From Deltaproteobacteria bacterium (GTDB taxonomy: Bacteria > Desulfobacterota > Desulfobacteria > Desulfobacterales > Desulfatibacillaceae): a stretch of DNA of 61,256 nucleotides. Position numbers and translations under genes: made by a program. Below the pieces are notes generated by a model. That model made no database searches, was not told the origin of the DNA, and saw nothing but the letters and a program-made list of their open reading frames with translations. Shown here piece by piece: positions 54,440-61,256 of the stretch. The DNA lies in assembly GCA_016235345.1 (NCBI GenBank), contig JACRLG010000023.1, forward strand, positions 275,479 to 336,734, written 5' to 3'. How positions within the stretch are numbered: the stretch's first letter is position 1; every line of letters starts with the position of its first letter.

Positions 54440-55054
54440 GGCCCTGACCACATTTCTCAACTCATCCTGGTGTTCGGGCGGGATAAGGAAGCCCGGCATG
54501 GGCCTGTTGTGAAGAAGTTCTTCCCCGCCGCTTTTGCCCTCCACGAGAGCCATCATCCCCACGAGGTTTCCCGATCTTCCGGAAGAATCCAGATGCTCAA
54601 CGGCCTGCATGAAAACCTGGTTCAGGGACATGTCGAGCGGGCTTATCTCGGCCCCCTCCCGGCTGTCGCTGCACGACGTGCGGGAGAACATCACCCGGCA
54701 GGCCAGGGGCCGGGCGGGGTAGGCCAGGCATAGGTCGTCCGACAGAAGCGGGCAGGCCCCCACCGGCGAGTCCTCGTCCTCAGGGGGGGAGGGCCGCCTG
54801 CAAAGGGTGTCCAGAACGAGCCCGTTTACGGTGTATGCGGGCCGCCAGGAAATCCGGGCGCTTCTTATGCGCTGTCGGGCCTCCTCGTTTCCGGCCAGGT
54901 ATTCGGCAAGGTACCGGGCCTCAAGGGTGGTGAGGCTCAGGTGATCCGTGCAGCACAGGGCGCAGCCCTTTTGGCAGACAAGGGGAAGGCTTCCGGTCTC
55001 GGAATCGAAAAGGGCGTATATTGTCCTCAGTTTATCGAAAGTCGGGCTGTTCAA
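54413..55054 (-). CDS. YkgJ-family cysteine-cluster protein
   Basis: 213 residues starting with TTG; TTGA overlaps the stop of the upstream TMTC-like gene, and no earlier Met exists. The Cys pattern CQKGCALCC near residue 28, then CRR...CPLL..CLAYPARPLACR, is that of the YkgJ/CxxCxxCC family, thought to bind zinc or an Fe-S cluster. Reaction unknown. Translational coupling to the glycan-type membrane proteins upstream puts it in the same operon and suggests a role with them. Confidence 0.8.
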   Translation of the reverse strand: MNSPTFDKLRTIYALFDSETGSLPLVCQKGCALCCTDHLSLTTLEARYLAEYLAGNEEARQRIRSARISWRPAYTVNGLVLDTLCRRPSPPEDEDSPVGACPLLSDDLCLAYPARPLACRVMFSRTSCSDSREGAEISPLDMSLNQVFMQAVEHLDSSGRSGNLVGMMALVEGKSGGEELLHNRPMPGFLIPPEHQDELRNVVRALKDILEER

Positions 55055-56742
55055 CCTGATGTTTCCTTTTGTGATGTTTCGACAGATGAAGGCTCTTCTC
55101 CGGTATTCTGCCCGTTGGGGCCTCTCCGGGCCTTTTGGAGATTCTGCATGATCTGCGGGTTTCCCGGATCGAGGCGAAGGGCGGTTTCAAAGCTTTTTAC
55201 GCCGTCATCCCATGAGCCGCTCAGGCACTGGCTGATTCCAAGGCTCAGCCAGATCCGCCAGAACCCGGGCGCAAGGCGGGTCGCCTTGATATAGTACTCC
55301 ACGGCTTCCCTGTGCCTGTTCTGCATGGCGAGCGATTTTCCAACGTTGTAGTATGCCGTGGTGTAGCGGCTGTCAATGGCGATTGCCTTTTTGTACCTTG
55401 CCATGCCTCCCAGAAGGTCGCCCTGGTCGGATATTATCACTCCGAGGTTTTCCTGGGCCCTTGGGTTGTCGGGCCTTTTTTCGGCGGTGTCCATCCAGAT
55501 GGTGTACCAGTCCTTGTAATCGAGGTTTCGCACAAAGGCGGTGCAGGCAAGGGCCAGGGCCGCGATGGAGGCCGCCGCGAACAGCCCGATGGCGGCTTTC
55601 CTGCCCCTTTTGAGGACGAACGAAGCTGCGGCCACGGCCACGGTTGCCACGATGGCCGCCAGGGGCAGGTACATCCGGTACTCCACGGCGGGCGTGGTTA
55701 GGGCGATTATGGAGGACGACGGGGCCAGGATGGTGAAGAAGGCGACGCCCGCGAAGGAGGCCGGATGCCTCTTGTAAAGCCCGAAGGCCGTGGCCAGGAA
55801 ACCCGCTGCCAGGACCAGGGCGTAGGGTATGAAGCCAAGGCCCCTTTCGATGGGCCACCAGTAGTCGAAAACAAGGGGATTGGGCCAGAAGGCCAGCTTT
55901 AAGTAATGGATCAGGACTTCCGGCTCGGTTCTGAAATAGTTCCAGCGGTTCAAGTCAAAGTCGTAAAAAAGCGAGTTGCCCGTGGGCTTGGCCACTGCCT
56001 GGAAATACGCGAAAATCAGTATCCCCGCAAGAAAGGCGGCGTAGATGGGGGCCGAGCGCCTTAGGGTGTCTTTAAGCGGACGGGGCGCGAAGAGGAACTG
56101 CCAGGCCGCGACCACCACCGGAGCCGTGACCAGTATCTCCTTGGATCCGAGGCCCAGGAAAAAGGCCGGTATGGCCACGAGCCATCCCCAAAGCGGCCTT
56201 TTGCCGAAGCTGGCCAGGGCCGCGCCGTAAAGGGTGGCGATGAAAAAGAGCCCGGCCATGGATTCGCATCGCTGGGACAGGTAGGTCACCGCCTGGGTGT
56301 GAATCGGGTGAACCGCCCATAAAAGGGCCGTGAAAAAGGCGATGGGAGTTTCATGCCCCCCGAACCGGCCCTTTAACGAGGGCGACCTTGAAAGGGTGAG
56401 CAAGACCAGCGCAAAAAGGGCCAGGGCGCTTGCCGCGTGAATCAGGATGCTGAGAATATGGTAGCCCGTCACCGAATCGCCGCCAAGGGCGTGGTTGATG
56501 GCAAAGGAGAGCCTTATTGTGGGGCGGTTGACGAAGCCGGTTCCGTCGGAGGCTCCGAAAATGGGGAAGATGTTTCTTATTCCCTGGTTTTCGACGATGT
56601 TGGCGAAATCATCGTGAAGAAAGGGCGCGTGAAGGGTGTTGGAATATACAAGCCCCACCACGGCCACCAGAATAGCGGCCCAGATCGGGATGTTGGAGGA
56701 TGCCCCGGGCGCAACGGGAGCGGGGGAAGGATTTTTGCTCAT
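55051..56742 (-). CDS. TMTC-like GT-C membrane protein with C-terminal TPRs (paralogue 3)
   Basis: 563 residues. Short cytoplasmic N-terminus, helix 1, then the loop HDDFANIVENQGIRN with a catalytic-type acidic pair (HDD), as in the TMTC/PMT type of GT-C mannosyltransferases. About ten more helices follow, with SQRCESMAGLF and the repeated FDYWWPIERGLGFIPY. Residues ~440-545 hold three or four TPRs. Overlaps its neighbours on both sides by 4 nt (ATGA and TTGA). It should glycosylate exported proteins or glycolipids from a lipid-linked donor. Closely related to the next two genes. Confidence 0.78.
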   Translation of the reverse strand: MSKNPSPAPVAPGASSNIPIWAAILVAVVGLVYSNTLHAPFLHDDFANIVENQGIRNIFPIFGASDGTGFVNRPTIRLSFAINHALGGDSVTGYHILSILIHAASALALFALVLLTLSRSPSLKGRFGGHETPIAFFTALLWAVHPIHTQAVTYLSQRCESMAGLFFIATLYGAALASFGKRPLWGWLVAIPAFFLGLGSKEILVTAPVVVAAWQFLFAPRPLKDTLRRSAPIYAAFLAGILIFAYFQAVAKPTGNSLFYDFDLNRWNYFRTEPEVLIHYLKLAFWPNPLVFDYWWPIERGLGFIPYALVLAAGFLATAFGLYKRHPASFAGVAFFTILAPSSSIIALTTPAVEYRMYLPLAAIVATVAVAAASFVLKRGRKAAIGLFAAASIAALALACTAFVRNLDYKDWYTIWMDTAEKRPDNPRAQENLGVIISDQGDLLGGMARYKKAIAIDSRYTTAYYNVGKSLAMQNRHREAVEYYIKATRLAPGFWRIWLSLGISQCLSGSWDDGVKSFETALRLDPGNPQIMQNLQKARRGPNGQNTGEEPSSVETSQKETSG

Positions 56743-58391
56743 GGTTTCCAGTACTCCGCTTGCCTGCTTTTGAGCACGCTTTCGAGATAGAGATTCAAGG
56801 TTTCGTCATTCGGATTTATGCGCCGGGCCTTTCTCAGGCTTAGAATGCCCTCGTCGAAAAGCCCGTTCCTGCACTGGGCCACCCCCAGCCCCTTCCAGGT
56901 CATCCAGTGATGCGGGGCCAGCCTGACTGCGTCAAGGTAGTATTTAAGGGCTTCCTGGGGCCTGTTCTGCATCAAAAGGAGCCTTCCGATGTTGTAGTAC
57001 GCCGAGGTGAAGTTCTTGTCTATGGTGATTATTTCCCTGAACTGGTCTATGGCCCCGAAATAATCCCCCTTCATGGATATGGCGAGCCCAAGGCCTTCCC
57101 TGGCGCGGGGGTTTTGTGGCCGTTTCGCAACGGTATCGTTCCAGAGCGTGTATGCGTCCCTGTAATCGAGATTCCGCGTAAAAGAGGCGGCGGCCAGAGC
57201 TATTGCAAGGATTGCGGCAAAAATTCCGAGCGCGGGAAGGGCCTTCCTTCCCCGGTTTATGGCAAAAACACCCAGCATGACCGCGAGGCTGGAACAAATG
57301 GCGGCAAGGGGAAGGTACATGCGGTATTCCGCCGCCGTGGTGGTAAGGGCCACGATGGAGGAGGAAGGGGCCAGTATGGAGAAAAAACAGACCCCCGCGA
57401 AGGAGGCCGGATGCCTCTTAAAAAGTCCCCAGACAGTGGCGATGAAACCCGCGCCCAGAACCAGGGCGTAGGGTATGAAGCCAAGGCCCTTTTCGATGGG
57501 CCACCAGTAGTCGAAAACAAGGGGGCGGGGCCAGAAGGCCAGCTTCAGGTAATGGACCAGGACTGCTGGCTGGGTCATAGCGTAGTTCAGCCGGTTCAAG
57601 TCATAGGCATAGGCTGACTTGTAAAATTTTGTTTCGGAAGAAATAAGACTGTAAGCCAGTATCAGCACTCCTGCAAAAAAGGCCGCGTAAACCGGGGCCG
57701 AGCGCCAAAGGGCGCTTTTGAACGGACGGGGCGCGAAGAGAAACTGCCAGGCGGCGACAACCACCGGGGCCGTGACCAGTATCTCCTTGGTTCCGAGGCC
57801 CAGGAAAAAGGCCGGTATGGCCACCATCCATCCCCAAAGCGGCCTTTTGCCCAGGCTGGCCAGGGCCGCGCCGTAGAGGGTGGTGATGTAAAAAAACCCG
57901 GCCATTGATTCGCATCGCTGGGACAGGTATGTCACGGCCTGGGTATTGAGGGGATGGACTCCCCACAGGAGGGCCGCGAAAAAAGCCAGAGGCGTTGCGT
58001 GAGCCCTCAGGCGGCTTCCGAAAGCCGGGGACATGGAAAGGGTGAGCCTTACCAGCGCGAAAAGGGCCAGGGCGCTTGCCGCGTGAATGAGGATGTTCAG
58101 CAGATGGTAGCCCGTAACGGACTCCCCGCCCAGGGCGTAATTGACGGCAAAGGAGAGCCTGATCACCGGGCGGTTGATGAAACCCGTGGCGTCGGCTGCG
58201 CCGAAAAGGGGAAATATCCGCCGGATTCCCGGATTTTCCACTATGTTGGCGAAATCGTCGTGGAGAAAGGGCACGTTAAGGGTGTTGGAGTAAACAAGGC
58301 CCACCACGGCCACCAGGACCGCCGCCCATATGGCAAGGTTGGAGGATTCCCCGGGGCGGTGGGGGACATCGTCTGAGTCGATCCGTATCAT
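56739..58391 (-). CDS. TMTC-like GT-C membrane protein with C-terminal TPRs (paralogue 2)
   Basis: 550 residues with the same layout: HDDFANIVENPGIRR in the first loop, SQRCESMAGFF, FDYWWPIEKGLGFIPY, KRHPASFAGV, and C-terminal TPRs (~430-540). ATGA overlap with paralogue 3 downstream and a 3 nt gap from paralogue 1 upstream. Long near-identical stretches with both neighbours show recent tandem duplication; the middle loop (about residues 235-260) is the most divergent. Confidence 0.78.
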   Translation of the reverse strand: MIRIDSDDVPHRPGESSNLAIWAAVLVAVVGLVYSNTLNVPFLHDDFANIVENPGIRRIFPLFGAADATGFINRPVIRLSFAVNYALGGESVTGYHLLNILIHAASALALFALVRLTLSMSPAFGSRLRAHATPLAFFAALLWGVHPLNTQAVTYLSQRCESMAGFFYITTLYGAALASLGKRPLWGWMVAIPAFFLGLGTKEILVTAPVVVAAWQFLFAPRPFKSALWRSAPVYAAFFAGVLILAYSLISSETKFYKSAYAYDLNRLNYAMTQPAVLVHYLKLAFWPRPLVFDYWWPIEKGLGFIPYALVLGAGFIATVWGLFKRHPASFAGVCFFSILAPSSSIVALTTTAAEYRMYLPLAAICSSLAVMLGVFAINRGRKALPALGIFAAILAIALAAASFTRNLDYRDAYTLWNDTVAKRPQNPRAREGLGLAISMKGDYFGAIDQFREIITIDKNFTSAYYNIGRLLLMQNRPQEALKYYLDAVRLAPHHWMTWKGLGVAQCRNGLFDEGILSLRKARRINPNDETLNLYLESVLKSRQAEYWKP

Positions 58392-58394
58392 TCT

Positions 58395-60041
58395 TCAGGG
58401 TTCCTGATCGCCTTCCGGCCCTTTCCGGGCCTTGTCGAGCTTGAAGATGGTGTCCGTGTTTCCGGGGTTTAGGCTAAGGGCGGTTTCAAGGCTTTTCACT
58501 CCCTCGTCCCAGAATCCCGCCATGCACTGGGCTACTCCCATGTAAGACCACGTGCGCCAGTGGGTCGGCCACAGTTTGATCCCGATGCGGTAATATTTTA
58601 TGGCCTCCGAAGGCCTGTTCTGCATCACCAGCACCCTGCCCATGTTGCAGTAGGCCGTGGTGTAGAGCCTGTCTATTGCAATGGCCCGGTTGAAGCGGGT
58701 AACGGCTCCCAGAAGATCGCCCTGGTCGGCCAGGGCCACCCCCAGGTTGTCATGGGCGCGGGGGTTTAAGGGCGCTTTCGAGACGGTGTCCGCCCACAGG
58801 GCGTAAGAGTCCCGGTAATCTGTGTTTCTTATAAAGGTGCATAAAGCAAGGGCAAGGACTATGACCGACGCGGCGATCCCAAGACCTGTGGCCGCCTTCC
58901 GGCCCCTTTTGAGGGCGAAAGACGCCGCCGCCACGGCCACCACTGCGGCAATTGCCGCAAGGGGAAGGTACATGCGGTATTCCGCTGCCGGGGTGTTGAG
59001 GGCAATTACGGAAGAGGACGGGGCCAGAACGGCGAAAAACGCCACCCCTGCAAACGAGGCCGGATGCCTCTTATAAAGGCCGATTACCGTTGCGATGAAA
59101 CCGGCCACGAGGAGCGCGGCGTAGGGTATGAAGCCAAGGCCCTTTTCGATTGGCCACCAGTAATCGAAACAAAGGCCCTTTGGCCAGAAGGCCAGCTTAA
59201 GATAACGGACCAGCACTTCGGGCTGGGTTTTCGCGTAATTTACCGGGTTCAAGTCAAATTCATAAAAGGGCTTATGGACAACCGGATTTGAAAATATCTG
59301 GTTAAAGGCGAATATCGATATCCCCGCAGCAAAGGCCGCGTAGAGTGGGGCCGAGCGCCTGAGTGTTTCCCTGAAAGGCGCGGGCGTGAAGATGAACTGC
59401 CAGGCGGCGACAATCACCGGGGCCGTGATCAGTATCTCCTTGGTTCCGAGGCCCAGGAAAAAGGCCGGTATGGCGACAAGGAATCCCAAAATAGGCTTTT
59501 TGCCGAAAGAGGACAGGGCTGCGCCGTAAAGGGTGAGAAGGTAAAAGAGGCCCGCCATTGATTCGCATCGCTGGACTATGTAGGTTACCGCCATTGTATT
59601 CAAGGGGTGCGCACCCCACAGGAGGGCCGCGAAAAAAGCGACAGGCGTCGCCTTATCGGCCAATCGCCCCGAAAAGGCCGGGGAGCGGGCTATCGTCAGG
59701 CGGATCAGGGCGAAAAGCGTAAGGGCAGAGGCAATGTGGATAAATATGTTCGCAAGGTGGTAGCCGGTCACCGAAAGGCCGCCTGCCGCGTAATTGAGCG
59801 AAAAGGAGAGTTCGGCTATGGGGCGGTATAAGAGGCTGTATACGCCGGACGAGCCGAAAATCGGGAAAATATGCTGTATTCCGGGATTCTCGACAATATT
59901 GGCCAGATCGTCATGAAGAAAGGGCACATTAAGGGTGTTGGAATAGGCAAGCCCTATAACCGCCGCCAGCACCGCAGCCCAGATTGAAAGGTCCGAGGAT
60001 TCTTTGGGAAGGTCGGGCGCAGGCGGGGATTTTTTTTTCAT
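58395..60041 (-). CDS. TMTC-like GT-C membrane protein with C-terminal TPRs (paralogue 1)
   Basis: 548 residues, first gene of the operon. HDDLANIVENPGIQH, VQRCESMAGLF (Val where the others have Ser) and FDYWWPIEKGLGFIPY are conserved, with TPRs at ~430-535. A poor ribosome site precedes the ATG. The three copies in a row could act on different acceptors or form a hetero-oligomer. Confidence 0.78.
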   Translation of the reverse strand: MKKKSPPAPDLPKESSDLSIWAAVLAAVIGLAYSNTLNVPFLHDDLANIVENPGIQHIFPIFGSSGVYSLLYRPIAELSFSLNYAAGGLSVTGYHLANIFIHIASALTLFALIRLTIARSPAFSGRLADKATPVAFFAALLWGAHPLNTMAVTYIVQRCESMAGLFYLLTLYGAALSSFGKKPILGFLVAIPAFFLGLGTKEILITAPVIVAAWQFIFTPAPFRETLRRSAPLYAAFAAGISIFAFNQIFSNPVVHKPFYEFDLNPVNYAKTQPEVLVRYLKLAFWPKGLCFDYWWPIEKGLGFIPYAALLVAGFIATVIGLYKRHPASFAGVAFFAVLAPSSSVIALNTPAAEYRMYLPLAAIAAVVAVAAASFALKRGRKAATGLGIAASVIVLALALCTFIRNTDYRDSYALWADTVSKAPLNPRAHDNLGVALADQGDLLGAVTRFNRAIAIDRLYTTAYCNMGRVLVMQNRPSEAIKYYRIGIKLWPTHWRTWSYMGVAQCMAGFWDEGVKSLETALSLNPGNTDTIFKLDKARKGPEGDQEP

Positions 60042-60103
60042 TGTTCAAAATCTTTGCGCTGTTTTTTTCCGCATGGGCCGCTGGAAGGAAGCCGCCCGAA
60101 AGC

Positions 60104-60139
60104 AAAACGGACCGGCTCCTTTGGGAACCGGTCCGTTTT
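60104..60139. terminator. Bidirectional terminator after the DUF6160 gene
   Basis: AAAACGGACCGG and CCGGTCCGTTTT form a 12 bp stem flanked by A and T runs. It lies 37 nt after the DUF6160 stop. A near copy follows the second DUF6160 gene. Confidence 0.85.
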
Positions 60140-60175
60140 CGTGCTTATGCTTTAACACCCGAAATCAGATGACGA

Positions 60176-60652
60176 TTAGGGATGCGCCCTGATGTAGAGC
60201 GTGCCGGGGGAGAAGACGACGCCGGTGACGATGAGCTCGCCAAGTCTTTCGGCATCCGCGCCCACGCCGGAGGTGTCGCCAACATAGATGCCGCCGACAG
60301 CCAGGGTGCCGGTCAGCATGCCGGGGCCAAGGGGATCGATCCGCAGGTAGGAGCCGGTGCCCATGCCCAGAGCGTTGGTGGTGTCAGTGAAGATGTCGAC
60401 GTCGATTCCGGTGTTGATGCCGGGGAGGGTCAAGCTGTTCAGCACCAACCAGCCGGCTGCGGTTGCGCCGGCAAAGCCGTCAGCATCGCCCCACGCAAGG
60501 CGGGTGGCGGTCAGGCTGTTGCCCTGGGCGATGATGGTGATACCGGTCTGGCCTTTTACGGTCTGAAGGTCTTTCTTGGACATGGCTGACATGCCCGCCA
60601 TTGCCACTGCCGGAATCAGAAGGATTGCCAGCACTATCATAAGCTTCTTCAT
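60176..60652 (-). CDS. DUF6160-like secreted protein
   Basis: 158 residues with GGGGAGG ahead of the ATG. Signal peptide ending at AMAG. The mature start SAMSKKDLQTVKGQTGITI matches the KxLxxVxGQxGITI start of DUF6160 proteins, which continue as a beta-rich domain (SYLRIDPLGPGMLTGTLAVGGI). Function unknown; probably at the cell surface or in the periplasm. It is followed by a terminator and, upstream, by a second copy of the gene. Confidence 0.8.
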   Translation of the reverse strand: MKKLMIVLAILLIPAVAMAGMSAMSKKDLQTVKGQTGITIIAQGNSLTATRLAWGDADGFAGATAAGWLVLNSLTLPGINTGIDVDIFTDTTNALGMGTGSYLRIDPLGPGMLTGTLAVGGIYVGDTSGVGADAERLGELIVTGVVFSPGTLYIRAHP

Positions 60653-60942
60653 TTTCCATACCTCCCCTAAAAATGATGGACCATGTAATGCGACCGAAGG
60701 AACCGTTCCAGCGGCCAGTTAGAAGCGGAGGCTTGACCGGGCTTTCGCTCCCTGCCCGAACACCCTGGCGGGGGGATGGCGCACAAGTGAACGAAGGCTT
60801 TGAGGTAAACCCCACACCGGCAAAAAAAGCGTCCGTAAAGGTGCCAGGACCCGCTGTGCCATAGCGGTTCCTCTTCATGGTTTTTTTGCGCCGGGCTTCA
60901 TAAAAATCGGGAGACTGCGATAGTGAGATGATCTGGAGTAAA

Positions 60943-60972
60943 TGTCTACAGGTTTTGCCTGCTATTTGTCAA
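60943..60972 (-). promoter_or_regulatory. Sigma-70 promoter for the DUF6160 gene
   Basis: On the minus strand TTGACA, an 18 nt spacer, then TAGACA, giving a leader of about 290 nt. No riboswitch core recognised in that leader. Confidence 0.5.
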
Positions 60973-61049
60973 TCTGAATTTTTTTAATGGCCAATATTGT
61001 TAAGGCGGAAAAATGTTTGCGGAGGACCTGGATGGTAATATCCAAAAGC

Positions 61050-61085
61050 AAAACGGACCGGCCCCCAAGGGAGTCGGTCCGTTTT
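61050..61085. terminator. Bidirectional terminator after the second DUF6160 gene
   Basis: AAAACGGACCG pairs with CGGTCCGTTTT. Loop bases differ from the first copy (60104-60139) but stem and flanks are the same, so gene and terminator were duplicated together. Confidence 0.8.
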
Positions 61086-61121
61086 AATGCTTATACTGCA
61101 ACACCCGTTTTCAGACGACGA

Positions 61122-61256
61122 TTAGTCGTGCGCCCGAATGTAGAGCGTGCCGGGGGAGAAGACGACGCCGGTGACGATGAGCTCGCCAAGTCTTTCGGCA
61201 TCCGCGCCCACGCCGGAGGTGTCGCCAACATAGATGCCGCCGACAGCCAGGGTGCC
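61122..61256 (-). CDS. DUF6160-like secreted protein, second copy (5' part outside window)
   Basis: Only the last 44 codons and stop are present. They match the end of the first copy almost base for base; differences sit at the very end (YIRAHD instead of YIRAHP). The near identity points to a recent tandem duplication or gene conversion. The start lies beyond the right edge. Confidence 0.8.
   Translation of the reverse strand, partial: GTLAVGGIYVGDTSGVGADAERLGELIVTGVVFSPGTLYIRAHD

Overview
The window is GC-rich, densely coded chromosomal DNA from a Gram-negative bacterium. It holds outer-membrane barrels, a TonB-dependent receptor, LolA, Lnt and many lipoproteins. An anaerobic member of the Desulfobacterota (deltaproteobacteria) fits best. 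The reasons are an EF-G of the spirochaete/planctomycete/deltaproteobacterial, mitochondrion-like type, a split ferredoxin-linked glutamate synthase, many 4Fe-4S and radical SAM proteins, a free-standing AICAR transformylase and DUF3568/DUF6160 proteins. No rRNA, tRNA, CRISPR array or complete transposon was seen. The taxonomic call is inference.

Layout. 1-3.1 kb: end of a GT-C-like membrane protein and two AT-rich orphan genes. 3.2-8.4 kb: three-gene glutamate synthase operon (minus). 8.6-15.4 kb: P-loop ATPase, EF-G, tilS, DUF3568 lipoprotein, thiol peroxidase, OmpW-like barrel (all minus). 15.6-17.7 kb: Fur-FeoA fusion, acetyltransferase, decayed mazEF. 17.7-25.8 kb: GT-C/TPR protein, radical SAM protein, glycerate 2-kinase, ferredoxin protein, LolA, degenerate cyclase-like gene, OmpW-like barrel. 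26-32 kb: AT-rich repeat protein, lnt, DUF3592 protein, HU, pilin-fold lipoprotein, plsY. 32.5-37.8 kb: ftsH-folP-coaX, AT-rich membrane gene, nitroreductase. 37.8-44 kb (minus): FMN reductase, lipoprotein phosphatase, DUF6125-like protein, pyruvate kinase, two SDR enzymes. 44.2-50.3 kb: AICAR transformylase, YgiQ-type radical SAM protein, lipase-chaperone-like protein, another radical SAM protein. 50.4-61.3 kb (minus): TonB receptor with a molybdopterin-fold lipoprotein, a YkgJ protein behind three tandem TMTC-like membrane/TPR paralogues, and tandem DUF6160 secreted proteins.

Two layers of structure lie over the genes. The first is a family of about 123-128 nt hairpin elements with at least seven full copies. 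Each has an outer stem of 7-9 bp, a 3x3 internal loop and another 7-8 bp. Stem sequences differ from copy to copy but stay paired. Five of the seven sit in sense orientation exactly at the stop codon of the preceding gene, and in three the element supplies the stop codon. The second is a short GTTGGGTG...CACCCAAC palindrome that abuts three of the four strongly AT-rich, probably acquired genes. I regard the hairpin family as the most likely undescribed system here.
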